Assembly (NCBI RefSeq): GCF_002836355.1
Contig: NZ_PJCA01000029.1
Location: forward strand, 1-64,000
Origin: Moritella sp. Urea-trap-13
GTDB taxonomy: Bacteria > Pseudomonadota > Gammaproteobacteria > Enterobacterales > Moritellaceae
DNA: 64,000 bases
Reading direction: 5' to 3'
Positions within the stretch are counted from its first letter, which is position 1. Each line of letters begins with the position of its first letter. The translations under genes were made by a program, and so were the position numbers. The notes beneath the pieces are model-generated. The model saw only the letters and a list, made by a program, of their open reading frames with translations, did not search any database and had not been told where the DNA came from. Shown piece by piece: positions 8,056 to 16,691 of the stretch.

Positions 8056-10296
8056 TCACATTTCAAGCTTAATACGAACAACGTCTTCGCCATCAATGGC
8101 CGCTGGAACTGCACAACACAATAATACTTCATCATCGCGTAAATCAGCTGACACTTCGGTTTGATAACTGACTTTACCCGCCAGTAGTTTGGTTTTACAA
8201 GCACCGCATTGACCACTGCGGCAACCGAACTCAGGAGTGAGTCCATGGTTCTCAGCAAATTCCAGTAATGTGCCCTCTTCTGCAGTCCAGGCTTGCTCGA
8301 CTTGCGTTTGACTAAATTCAATCACCGCCGCACTTGCGCCATCACTCGCATTAGACATAGCGGTAAACGCCACAGAACTAGTATCATGTTGACGTGTTAA
8401 TGAAGCAGGACCAAATTCTTCTGCTTTAATACGCTCGTTACTGATACCTAACTCACGTAGTAAATCATACATACTTTGCATAAATGCACTGGGGCCACAC
8501 AAGTAAAAGTCATAATCATCAATCGGCAATACTGCTTGCAACAAGTCTTTATTAATACGTCCTTGATGGTGGTAATCTTTGCCCGGTTTTAGGTCCGGTT
8601 CAGGCTGACTTAATGCCCAGAAAGTGCGAATGCCACCTCCGCTTTGTTCATTAAATTGGTTAAGTTCATTATAAAACGCACGTTGCTGGGCATTTTGAGC
8701 GGCTGCAATCACCGTAATCGGTCTTAAAGATCGAGTGCGAACAGCTTCAAATAGGGCATGCCGCGCCATCGCAATCATGGGCGTGATGCCCACACCACCA
8801 GCAAGCAATACCGCAGGCCTTATTTTCGTAGGTCTTACCTTCGTAGAAGTTGCTTTCGTCGATATTAGCTCTGCTGTATCTAAAACAAAATCTCCTGTTG
8901 GTGCTTTTAGCTGCACCGTATGTCCAAGCTTTATATTGTCATGCAGATAGTGAGAAACTAAGCCCTGATGTGCGCCATCAATTGATGTCTCCCGTTTAAC
9001 ACTAATACGTAACAAGGGGTCTGCAGGCGCACTGGAAATAGTGTAAGTTCGAATAACATCCTTGCCATTGATATTTACTTTAATCGTTAAAAACTGCCCA
9101 GCGGTAAAATTAAATTTCGGCAACGCTTTTAACACACCTGTTGGCTGTAAATAAAAAGATTTAATCAGGCTACTTTCATCGTCTATTTTGACCACTTGAT
9201 AGTCTTGCCATTGGCTTTGATGTGACTCAAGTAGATGCTGTATTTCCCTCTGCTGAGCGGCTTCAGCCCAGGTTCCCGTCATCAACGTATTAGGCGAAAA
9301 CTCGTTGAGTTTCCAACGCAAAGGCAAGCTGTAATTTAAGCGATAACCTTGCTCAAGATGAAACGTCCATAAACGTTCTGCACCAGCAAAATGTTGGCTA
9401 TCTTCCGACTGCCACAAGATCTCAACACGGCCAGTCAGCGTGAGTATATGACCCTTGTCAAAGTCGATAAAAAGTAATCCCGCTTTCGGGTTTTCAAGGA
9501 AATTACCCAAGGTATTAAAATGATTGTTACCGAGATAATCTGGGATCGTGAGACTTTTATTATTATCCACGCGAATAAAGCCAGGTTTTCCGCCACGATG
9601 TGATACATCAGCCCCAATACTCGCGTCACTGCTATCAGCTTTGTCTCTGTCAGTATCACTCGTACTATCACTAGTACTGTTGATGTCATTATTCACAAAA
9701 CTGGCGACAAAAAAAGTATCACTATTGGCAATCAGCTGCTGTGCCCTCATGTCAAATTCAGTCATAGCCTCGACACTACTTTTTGGCATACTGTTAGGAT
9801 CAATGAACTCATATTCTCGATTTTGAATATATTGCGGACAATTACCAAAAGATTGATCAATCGAAAGCTGGATCTGTTTATCATTTGACCCCGTTATATG
9901 CGCAGCTAAACGATTACGACGACGTGTTTCCAGCTCAATGCCCAGCAATCCAAGTTTGGTATTACTGTCCATTGCCTTGAGCAACGGATCGCCAATTACG
10001 GGTTGGGTATTAAGCTGCAGGCTTTGCTCATCTGGGCTGTGAATAAAACCCGGGTGATTAAATAAAATAGATGCCCATGGCCAACCATCTTTATCGCCAT
10101 GCCCAACAAATATAAACGGCAATTGCTGATAAAACTCACGATGCTGTTGCGGCATATGGTCGCGAATAACACGACTACCGAAACGTTCCATCTGTTCCCT
10201 TACCCCTAACTTTTCCTGTATGACTTGTTCACCACGATGAAATGGCGAGGTAACTAATTTCGAGGTCAGGTTCGGCTTAATATCCATGGTATACAT
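8056..10296 (-). CDS. PNPOx-like / ferredoxin reductase / 2Fe-2S fusion oxidoreductase
   Basis: A 746-residue three-part redox protein. Residues about 40-340 form a pyridoxamine-phosphate-oxidase-like FMN-binding split barrel (GHGDKDGWPWASIL; RVDNNKSLTIPDYLGNNHF; GLLFIDF). Residues about 355-640 form an FAD/NAD(P)H reductase of the ferredoxin-NADP reductase type (RTYTISSAP for FAD, LLAGGVGITPMIAM for pyridine nucleotide, YDFYLCGPSAFM). The C-terminal 80 residues are a plant-type 2Fe-2S ferredoxin (GCRSGQCGACKTKL then LLCCAVP). It probably passes electrons from NAD(P)H via FAD and the cluster. The annotated ATG at 10296 has no room for a ribosome site; the ATG at 10287 has AGGA eight bases upstream and may be the true start. 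The gst gene lies 128 bases upstream on the same strand. Confidence 0.88.
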   Translation of the reverse strand: MYTMDIKPNLTSKLVTSPFHRGEQVIQEKLGVREQMERFGSRVIRDHMPQQHREFYQQLPFIFVGHGDKDGWPWASILFNHPGFIHSPDEQSLQLNTQPVIGDPLLKAMDSNTKLGLLGIELETRRRNRLAAHITGSNDKQIQLSIDQSFGNCPQYIQNREYEFIDPNSMPKSSVEAMTEFDMRAQQLIANSDTFFVASFVNNDINSTSDSTSDTDRDKADSSDASIGADVSHRGGKPGFIRVDNNKSLTIPDYLGNNHFNTLGNFLENPKAGLLFIDFDKGHILTLTGRVEILWQSEDSQHFAGAERLWTFHLEQGYRLNYSLPLRWKLNEFSPNTLMTGTWAEAAQQREIQHLLESHQSQWQDYQVVKIDDESSLIKSFYLQPTGVLKALPKFNFTAGQFLTIKVNINGKDVIRTYTISSAPADPLLRISVKRETSIDGAHQGLVSHYLHDNIKLGHTVQLKAPTGDFVLDTAELISTKATSTKVRPTKIRPAVLLAGGVGITPMIAMARHALFEAVRTRSLRPITVIAAAQNAQQRAFYNELNQFNEQSGGGIRTFWALSQPEPDLKPGKDYHHQGRINKDLLQAVLPIDDYDFYLCGPSAFMQSMYDLLRELGISNERIKAEEFGPASLTRQHDTSSVAFTAMSNASDGASAAVIEFSQTQVEQAWTAEEGTLLEFAENHGLTPEFGCRSGQCGACKTKLLAGKVSYQTEVSADLRDDEVLLCCAVPAAIDGEDVVRIKLEM

Positions 10297-10424
10297 CCTA
10301 TGCCATTCGTTTTAATAAACAGATTTTAATGAATATGATGTCTCGTATGTACCAACATAAATAGCTATGTTTGCACACACGAATACACTCACATAAGTGT
10401 AATCACATAAGTGCAATCAGCCAA

Positions 10425-11048
10425 TTAAACGGCAAGACCGACAGCGGTTTTTTGCATCGACACAAAGCCTTTTAATGCTTCAAAGCTAGCTAACCAACGA
10501 CGTACATGTGGGTAATCGGCTAATGACACATCGCCTTCTGGGGCATGAGCAATATAAGCATAGTTTGCTACATCAGCAATCGTTGGTAGTTGTCCGACTA
10601 ACCAAGTGCTATCTGCAAGATGAGTATTGAGTTCACCGAGCAATCCATGCGCAATATTCTTGGCATTTTGGTGGTCAAGACCCGCGCCAAACACATTAAC
10701 TAAACGTGCAGCAGCAGGGCCAAAGGCAACTTTACCCGCAGCAACAGACAGAAAACGCTGAACTTGCGCAGCTTGAGCAAAATCTTCAGGTAACCAAGTG
10801 CGATAAGAATCGTATTTACTCGCAAGGTAAACCAAAATGGCATTAGAGTCTGATAACGTGAACTCCCCATCTTCAATAACAGGCACTTGACCAAGGCTAT
10901 TTTTTTGTAAAAAGTCAGGCTGTTTGTGCGCACCTTTCATTAGATCAACATCGATGATGTCACTGTCTAAACCTAATAGAGAAAGGAAAACCTCAACACG
11001 GTGTGAATGGCCTGATAATGGGTGACGGTATAATTTAATTGCTGACAT
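10425..11048 (-). CDS. Glutathione S-transferase
   Basis: The 207-residue protein has the thioredoxin-like N-terminal domain (IKLYRHPLSGHSHRVEVFLSLLG, then NSLGQVPVIEDGEFTLSDSNAILVYLA) and the helical C-terminal domain (TWLVGQLPTIADVANYAYIAHAPEGDVSLADYPHVRRWL). The catalytic position is probably the Ser or His of the HPLSGHSHR turn. It likely conjugates or reduces electrophiles with glutathione in the cytoplasm. It lies upstream of the flavo-iron-sulfur oxidoreductase and divergent from a LysR gene at 11361, a common arrangement in which the LysR protein controls the neighbouring gene. Confidence 0.9.
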   Translation of the reverse strand: MSAIKLYRHPLSGHSHRVEVFLSLLGLDSDIIDVDLMKGAHKQPDFLQKNSLGQVPVIEDGEFTLSDSNAILVYLASKYDSYRTWLPEDFAQAAQVQRFLSVAAGKVAFGPAAARLVNVFGAGLDHQNAKNIAHGLLGELNTHLADSTWLVGQLPTIADVANYAYIAHAPEGDVSLADYPHVRRWLASFEALKGFVSMQKTAVGLAV

Positions 11049-11360
11049 AAGTAACTTCCTTAAATGTGTGTTGACTGTGTTTGGTCATATAAATAATGTT
11101 TGATTACATAATCAACTAACAATCCATATTGCGTTGCTGCGTTGTTGATGGAGTAAGTATCGACTAAGTTGAACTATTGATAAACAGGTGTATCATTGAA
11201 TGATTATCAACACGCTGTTGACAATAAGAACAGTGCTGACAATAAGGCCAGCATTGATAATCAGAGTGATATTGGTAATCAGGGCGGTATAGCTAAATCA
11301 GCAAGGGCTTGTGCGTTATTTCAACGTAACCTTTTTCAACATAAGCAGGATACGTAATAC
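11049..11360. other. Divergent promoter region between gst and the LysR gene
   Basis: This 312-base gap carries the promoters of both divergent genes. Its main feature is the degenerate 18-bp repeat at 11216-11287. I found no RNA gene or convincing ORF. Confidence 0.5.
11216..11287. repeat. Degenerate 18-bp tandem repeat, four units
   Basis: Four adjacent 18-base units begin at 11216, 11234, 11252 and 11270: TGTTGACAATAAGAACAG, TGCTGACAATAAGGCCAG, CATTGATAATCAGAGTGA and TATTGGTAATCAGGGCGG. The first two are near identical and the others keep the TTGRTAATCAG core. They lie about 75-145 bases upstream of the LysR gene and could be regulator-binding sites or simple slippage. Confidence 0.6.
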
Positions 11361-12248
11361 ATGGATACATTAGACGGTATTAAAACGGTGATAGCGGTAG
11401 TTGAAACGGGTTCTTTTACGGCAGCAAGCGAGCGCTTGGCAATGTCCAAGGCGTTAGTCAGTAAATACATCGCCGAGGTTGAAGCGCAATTAGGAGTTCG
11501 TTTGTTCAATCGTTCGACCCGCCGATTAGCATTAACAGAAGCTGGTCAACGTTATTACGATAGCGCCCTGCCCTTATTGGGTGAGTTTTCAGAACTTGTC
11601 GATAATGTGACGGGCGAGCAAACCTCACCGCGAGGTAACTTACGTATTAGTACTTCAGTGACGTTTGGCGATACCATGTTATCACCAAAGTTACCTGCTT
11701 TTTTAGCACGTTTCCCCGATATTAAAGTCGATCTACAACTCACCGACCGCATGATAGATATGCTCGAAGAAGCCGTTGATGTGGTGATACGCATCGGCAG
11801 TGTCGATGACTCTAGCCTTATCGCCAGAAAGATAGCGGATTTTCCGTTAACCTTATGCGCGTCACCCCAATATTTAGCCAAATATGGTCATCCGCTAACC
11901 CCCCAGGACATTAACCAGCACAATTGCATTATTGATAGTAATTTTAGGATTGGCAAACAATGGCCTATCGTGGCACCCGATGGTAAAACAGAAATCATAG
12001 CGGTGAAGTCTAACGTGGCGGTAAACAGTCCTCGGGCAGTCAAAGCGATGGCTATTACGGGTGGCGGCATCGCTTTAATTCCGCATTTCATAATCAAAGA
12101 TGCGCTTGAGTCGGGGGCATTAGAAGAGGTCTTACCCAGTTATAGTACGCTGACATTTGGTATGTTTGCCATCTTCCCGCATCGTCGCTATCAGCCTAAG
12201 AAATCACGCTGCTTCATTGACTTCTTAATTGCTGAGTTTGGCGGTTAA
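11361..12248 (+). CDS. LysR-family transcriptional regulator
   Basis: The 295-residue protein has the N-terminal winged helix-turn-helix (GIKTVIAVVETGSFTAASERLAMSKALVSKYIAEVEAQLGVRLFNRSTRRLALTEAG, split here across the first 65 residues) and a periplasmic-binding-like effector domain (LRISTSVTFGDTMLSPKLPAFLARFPDI; VDVVIRIG; AVKAMAITGGGIALIP). It is of the type that often controls an adjacent oxidoreductase or GST. It is divergent from gst at 10425-11048, so it probably regulates that gene and itself. Confidence 0.9.
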   Translation: MDTLDGIKTVIAVVETGSFTAASERLAMSKALVSKYIAEVEAQLGVRLFNRSTRRLALTEAGQRYYDSALPLLGEFSELVDNVTGEQTSPRGNLRISTSVTFGDTMLSPKLPAFLARFPDIKVDLQLTDRMIDMLEEAVDVVIRIGSVDDSSLIARKIADFPLTLCASPQYLAKYGHPLTPQDINQHNCIIDSNFRIGKQWPIVAPDGKTEIIAVKSNVAVNSPRAVKAMAITGGGIALIPHFIIKDALESGALEEVLPSYSTLTFGMFAIFPHRRYQPKKSRCFIDFLIAEFGG

Positions 12249-12321
12249 ACTATCGCTTTATCGCTGTGTAGGTGAACTTAATCAGGCATCAACTCCTTGC
12301 CTATTTATCGTTTATTTCTGC

Positions 12322-12864
12322 CTACAGCAGCTCATTTTTCCAGTCTGGTGCCAGCACAGCCATCATCACTTTATCAACAAACTCACCGTCGCGGAAACCC
12401 GACTGCCTTTTCACTCCTTCATGCACATAACCAGCATTTGCATAAGCTTTGATCGCTGATGGATTATTAGTATAAGCGGTTAGCTCGATACGGTGTAGAC
12501 CCAAGGTATTAAAGCCATAATTGGTGATCAGTTTCGTGACCTCTGTTCCTATGCCTTTACCCCAATATGTTTTATCGCCAATTAAGATAAAGTATTCGCC
12601 ACAACGATTTAACGCGCTGATAGACGCGATACCTGCATAGCCTATCAATTTTCCTGTTTCAGCACAGCAAACACCTAATGACACACATTTAGCGTTGCTA
12701 TTAATACTTGATAACCAGCTTGAGATATCTGCTTTAGATTGCGGGTATGCGTAAGAAGATAAGCTGAACTGAGTCACTTCTCGATCGCATGACCACGCAT
12801 AAAATTCAGCGCTATCATTAATATCTAATGATCTTAATTCAACCTTGTTTGTCGTTAAAAACAT
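12322..12864 (-). CDS. GNAT acetyltransferase, RimJ/RimL type
   Basis: The 180-residue protein follows the Acetyltransf_3 layout: an N-terminal LRSLDINDSAEFYAW strand-helix, GYAGIASI and AEYFILIGDK-like central strands, WGKGIGTEVTKLITNYGF (acetyl-CoA pyrophosphate loop, Q/RxxGxG/A form) and HRIELTAYTNNPSAIKAYANAGYVHEGVKR (C-terminal motif). It probably N-acetylates a protein terminus, antibiotic or small amine. The gene stands alone, converging on the LysR gene before it. Confidence 0.87.
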   Translation of the reverse strand: MFLTTNKVELRSLDINDSAEFYAWSCDREVTQFSLSSYAYPQSKADISSWLSSINSNAKCVSLGVCCAETGKLIGYAGIASISALNRCGEYFILIGDKTYWGKGIGTEVTKLITNYGFNTLGLHRIELTAYTNNPSAIKAYANAGYVHEGVKRQSGFRDGEFVDKVMMAVLAPDWKNELL

Positions 12865-13107
12865 CCTTTACTCCCTTAATATTGAACGCTAATTTTAATA
12901 TACAACGTAAACTAACATAACCAACGATAATATAAAGAGTGAACCGCGACGATCAAACGTTCTGACTATGAATTTATCACTCACGCCTGTATCATGTTTA
13001 AGCTCGTGAAAAGTAAAAATAATTTAACACGACTATTTTGAAATCATGTTGAAATCTATGTTACATCGACCGTTAGCAAGCGCATACAAAGCCAGTAATA
13101 GGACATT

Positions 13108-13866
13108 ATGGAAAAGAAAAACCAAGGTATACAATCTGTAGAACAAGCTTTTGAGATCATCGATTTTTTCTCTAACAAAAATCAGCCTATCTCATTAGGC
13201 GACGCAGCACTACAAATGGATATATCTAAAAGTAAGCTCCATAAATATCTTGCCAGTTTTCTGCGTATCGGCATTATCACCCAAGATATCAATGGCCACT
13301 ACTGCCATGGCTCCAAGCTAATCGAATTGGGTGCAAAGATCCTTGGCCACACAGACATTCTCCATTTCTGTGAACCTGAGCTGCAACGGTTAAGATTAGA
13401 AACACAAGAAGCAACAGCACTCGCGGTTTGGACCACACAAGGCCCTATGATTGTTCGCTTCCTCGAAAGTCCATACCCAGTGGCAATAAGCTTTAGAGTT
13501 GGTTTTCACGCACCACTAACACAAAGCTCTGTAGGCATGTGTTTTGCTGCATTTTCACCTGAAGAAGCATATCAACACCTTCTAACAGCTGAAACACAGG
13601 GCGAAACAGCGCAATGTGAGACATTTAAACAAGCGTTAACATCGGTTAAAGATAAGGGTTATGCTGTTCGAAACACAATAAACCCAAGTATACCGGGCGC
13701 AAAAGCAATATCAGCGCCTGTCTTTGACGCGACGGGTAATATCATCGCTTGCATTCTCATCATAGGTTTTAAGCAGCAAGAAGCGATTCAAGAAAAGGCT
13801 ATCCAAGCCATATGTGATAGTAGCAAACGACTATCTCAGCACTTAGGGCATCATATTAATACTTAG
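13108..13866 (+). CDS. IclR-family transcriptional regulator
   Basis: The 252-residue protein has the IclR winged helix (SVEQAFEIIDFFSNKNQPISLGDAA, then DISKSKLHKYLASFLRIGII in the first 65 residues) and the GAF-like effector domain (SKLIELGAKIL; TALAVWTTQGPMIVRFLES; GYAVRNTINPSIPGAKAISAPVFDATGNIIACILIIG). No catabolic operon adjoins it: the next gene is convergent. Its targets are therefore not evident. Confidence 0.9.
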   Translation: MEKKNQGIQSVEQAFEIIDFFSNKNQPISLGDAALQMDISKSKLHKYLASFLRIGIITQDINGHYCHGSKLIELGAKILGHTDILHFCEPELQRLRLETQEATALAVWTTQGPMIVRFLESPYPVAISFRVGFHAPLTQSSVGMCFAAFSPEEAYQHLLTAETQGETAQCETFKQALTSVKDKGYAVRNTINPSIPGAKAISAPVFDATGNIIACILIIGFKQQEAIQEKAIQAICDSSKRLSQHLGHHINT

Positions 13867-13882
13867 AATAGACCCCCTTAAA

Positions 13883-14566
13883 CTAAGGCCCCATTAACCG
13901 GGGGCTCCAGTCCTCTAACACGCCGTTTTCTAATCGTCGTTCAACAAGCCTGCGCCATGAATCAACCAATGGCAACGCGAGTAGCTCTAAGAGGACTGTT
14001 TTGTCTAAACATCCACTAAAAATAAGACTCATTATGCGTGCAACAGACCTGTCTGGATAAGATCGTTCACAAAGTAAAATATCATCCCCCGCACCTATAG
14101 TCCCTTCCTCCAGAACCCGAAAGTACCAACCTGTACGTAATGTATGTTGCAGTTTAACCGCCATGTCATTGTGTTCAAATCTTTCGTTTAATTTCCAACA
14201 AGGCATACGTCCCTGTGAAACTTGTAATAATGTCGTCCCTATACGGATCTTATCTTCAATACAAATAGTGTGTTCATCGAGACCGGAGGAACTAATATTT
14301 TCACCAAAAGCCCCCACATGTTGAAATCGAATGTTAGCATTTAACGTTTTTTGCCACTCACCGTAATGCTCACTAGGATAAATATGAAGGGCTTTTTCAA
14401 TACCACCATGCACAATCAAATCGCCTTGTTCGTCATTGATGAATCCTAATTTATCGACCAATTGACGCTCGACCATTACCTTCTTGTCTATGCCACTTTT
14501 TGAATCTCTCGCAAAAGGGACTGCTTTACCGACTAACACAGCACCAACCGAACCTATCTTTTTCAT
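13883..14566 (-). CDS. yiiM: MOSC-domain protein, YiiM-like
   Basis: The 227-residue protein begins with GSVGAVLVGKA and has the MOSC hallmarks DEQGDLIVHGGIEKALHIYPSEHY, FGENISSSGLDE, and VSQGRMPCWKLNERF, in which the cysteine is the likely molybdenum-cofactor sulfur ligand. The length matches YiiM, a Moco-dependent reductase of N-hydroxylated substrates such as 6-hydroxylaminopurine (family knowledge). It ends 16 bases from the convergent IclR gene. Placement beside other redox genes is probably incidental. Confidence 0.88.
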   Translation of the reverse strand: MKKIGSVGAVLVGKAVPFARDSKSGIDKKVMVERQLVDKLGFINDEQGDLIVHGGIEKALHIYPSEHYGEWQKTLNANIRFQHVGAFGENISSSGLDEHTICIEDKIRIGTTLLQVSQGRMPCWKLNERFEHNDMAVKLQHTLRTGWYFRVLEEGTIGAGDDILLCERSYPDRSVARIMSLIFSGCLDKTVLLELLALPLVDSWRRLVERRLENGVLEDWSPRLMGP

Positions 14567-14634
14567 ATCGCAGTCACCTATTTTTTATCACCTAATTGTT
14601 TACCACATCAAAAGTTGATCATATAAAATAGTTT

Positions 14635-14877
14635 CTATAGCTCGTTGCGAGGTTGATAAATCGGTTGCACCGCAAGTACTTCGATACCTGTCGGCGTACT
14701 CTTAAGATAGCGTACTTCATCATCTGAGAATAAAATCTCTCTCGAAAAACCTTCCACCGTTGGGAATCGTGCTAATGCTAAAGTTAGAATTTCATCTCTG
14801 GTTTTATGATCATTATTTTCAATTGAAACTTCACAAAATGGTTTTTTGTCTTTGGTTATTTTAATTTTATATCTCAT
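14635..14877 (-). CDS. Small conserved-looking hypothetical protein
   Basis: Eighty codons with a GAGAGATAG sequence before the ATG. The protein opens MRYKIKITKDKKPFCEVSIE and ends with VLAVQPIYQPR. It is predicted soluble, mixed alpha/beta, with one Cys and no signal peptide. I do not recognise the family. It lies 68 bases upstream of yiiM on the same strand and could be cotranscribed. Coding is supported by a plausible start, codon use like its neighbours and a balanced residue composition. Confidence 0.6.
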   Translation of the reverse strand: MRYKIKITKDKKPFCEVSIENNDHKTRDEILTLALARFPTVEGFSREILFSDDEVRYLKSTPTGIEVLAVQPIYQPRNEL

Positions 14878-15060
14878 GGCTATCTCTCATTCAGGGAAAC
14901 TAGATGTAACAATATTAAACCAGACTATACCACCAGCAAGCAAATACACCAATAGGAAATTAAATTCACCAAAAAGAAACAGCGGAGTGAGAGGAGGCAA
15001 AAGTGAAATCAACTACGCGATGTTCAAATGACAATGACCCAGAGATAAACAATCAACACT

Positions 15061-15957
15061 TCAACTCGCTAAATGCTGTTGCATAATCTCTCGCAGTCGT
15101 TTTAGTCCTTTACCTTTATTCACCGTTTTCCAAGCAAGGTAAATACCAGAGACATGTTCCCCTTCGTTTAAGCCTATCTCGACTAAAGCCCCCGAGTCTA
15201 ACTGTGATTGAATACGTTCTTTCGGCAGATAACCCACACCAATGCCAGCAATAATGGCTTGGATCTTGTGTTCAACTGAACTGACGTAAAAATGCCGACT
15301 CTGTTCAATCAGGTTATTTGACCAAGGGATCGCGGTTTGTGCAGAGTCGTGAACTACAACAGTGCGGTAGTTATCAATTTCAGACCTGTTAAGTGGCACT
15401 GTAGAACTCGCTAACTCATGGCCTTTAGGCACGACAAATACTTTCGTCAGATGGCCTAAAGCAGTCACACTTATGCCTTGTTGATGCGGGATCGGTTCCG
15501 GTGCCGCGATAAGTAAATCAGTGCGGTCTTCAATCAATGCTTCCCACGAGCCATTCATCACCTCTTCATTCAAGTCTACTTCGATATTGGGATGTTCACT
15601 TAAAAACTGCGCTAATGGTGCAAACAATTGCTGCATATCAAAAAGAGAATCGAAGGTAATGTTAATTTTCGGTTCCCAACCATGAGAGATGGTTTGCGTT
15701 TGTTCGGTCAGCTTGCTCACTGCGCCAAGCAGCTTACGGCCTTCATCAAGCAAATGCCGACCCGCAGGCGTTAACACCGAGCGTCGGCCCTGACGCACAA
15801 ATAAAGTCACCGCCAACTGTTCTTCTAATTTCTGCACTATGTAAGAGAGTGCCGAGGGTACTTTGTTTAACTGCTCTGCCGCTGCAGCAAAACTGCCACG
15901 ACGGTCGATTGTATCCAACACCTGTAATGCTTCTATGGTAATAGGAGATTTATACAT
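15061..15957 (-). CDS. yhaJ: LysR regulator, YhaJ-like
   Basis: The 298-residue protein closely recalls E. coli YhaJ: IEALQVLDTIDRRGSFAAAAEQLNKVPSALSYIVQKLEEQL in the winged helix (first 50 residues) and SHGWEPKINITFDSL at the start of the effector domain. YhaJ responds to quinone-like and nitroaromatic-derived compounds and activates the yqjF and related promoters (known from E. coli). Here the gene is divergent from doxX, yqjG-like and pirin genes, the same functional set, so I infer that it activates them across the 135-base intergenic region. Confidence 0.85.
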   Translation of the reverse strand: MYKSPITIEALQVLDTIDRRGSFAAAAEQLNKVPSALSYIVQKLEEQLAVTLFVRQGRRSVLTPAGRHLLDEGRKLLGAVSKLTEQTQTISHGWEPKINITFDSLFDMQQLFAPLAQFLSEHPNIEVDLNEEVMNGSWEALIEDRTDLLIAAPEPIPHQQGISVTALGHLTKVFVVPKGHELASSTVPLNRSEIDNYRTVVVHDSAQTAIPWSNNLIEQSRHFYVSSVEHKIQAIIAGIGVGYLPKERIQSQLDSGALVEIGLNEGEHVSGIYLAWKTVNKGKGLKRLREIMQQHLAS

Positions 15958-16092
15958 TTACGCCTCTCTTGCCATCAATTGTTCAAATATTTTGAATATA
16001 CTAAACAAATTTTACCGGTTATTCCAATTCATTTAAGCGAATAGAATAGCTACATACTCAAACACACATTAACGAATCAAAGAGAGCGCGAC

Positions 16093-16539
16093 ATGAATAT
16101 TCCAACAATCAAACAATTATTAACATCAGACAACAACTTTTCAGCATTACCACTACGTTTAGTAGCAGGCATTATTTTCACTGCACACGGCGCACAAAAA
16201 CTATTTGCTTGGTTTGGTGGTTATGGGCTAGAAGGTACCGGTCAATGGATGGAATCAATCGGCCTAGCACCGGGTTACCTAATGGCGATGACGGCAGGTA
16301 GTGCCGAGTTCTTTGGTGGTTTACTGCTGATCTTAGGTTTGCTGACTAGACCAACCGCATTGGTTTTAGCCGTTACTATGCTAGTTGCTATTTTCAGTAC
16401 TCATTTTGCTAACGGCCTCTTCATGAGTAACAACGGTTATGAATTTGCGTTGGCACTATTTGCAATCAGCATGTCAGTAATGCTGCAAGGCGGCGGTAAA
16501 CTGTCACTCGACCGCGTGCTAGTAAAAAATATTAACTAA
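16093..16539 (+). CDS. DoxX-family membrane protein (YqjF-like)
   Basis: The 148-residue protein has four predicted membrane segments and the DoxX pattern: LPLRLVAGIIFTAHGAQKLFAWFGG, then TGQWMESIGLAPG, GSAEFFGGLLLILGLLTRP and a final GGYEF-like NNGYEFALALFAISMSVML segment. The DoxX family is linked to quinone and thiosulfate metabolism and to redox stress complexes. It starts the set read toward yqjG and pirin, with a GAGAGCG ribosome site. Position opposite the YhaJ-like regulator matches E. coli yqjF. Confidence 0.88.
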   Translation: MNIPTIKQLLTSDNNFSALPLRLVAGIIFTAHGAQKLFAWFGGYGLEGTGQWMESIGLAPGYLMAMTAGSAEFFGGLLLILGLLTRPTALVLAVTMLVAIFSTHFANGLFMSNNGYEFALALFAISMSVMLQGGGKLSLDRVLVKNIN

Positions 16540-16579
16540 TCAATAAATTTCATTAATGTAACGTATGAAAACACCAATC

Positions 16580-16640
16580 AGTGCCTACATTTTATCTATC
16601 TAATTAGATATTAGCCTAGCGATAGAAGAAAGTAGGCACT
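16580..16640. repeat. Imperfect inverted repeat between doxX and yqjG
   Basis: Arms AGTGCCTAC (16580-16588) and GTAGGCACT (16632-16640) are perfect, and pairing continues inward with TATCTATC against GATAGA with mismatches. The hairpin has no downstream T run, so it may be an RNA processing or attenuation element within the transcript rather than a terminator. Confidence 0.5.
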
Positions 16641-16691
16641 AACACTGCTATTAACACAGAAATTAGCACGGCATCAGATAGGAGTATTCTC

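Noticed and set aside
15002-15085. A 27-codon frame with a GTG start after AGGAGG
   Set aside because: The ribosome site is good, but the frame overlaps the end of the LysR gene on the other strand, has no recognisable product and an odd composition. Not enough to call a gene.
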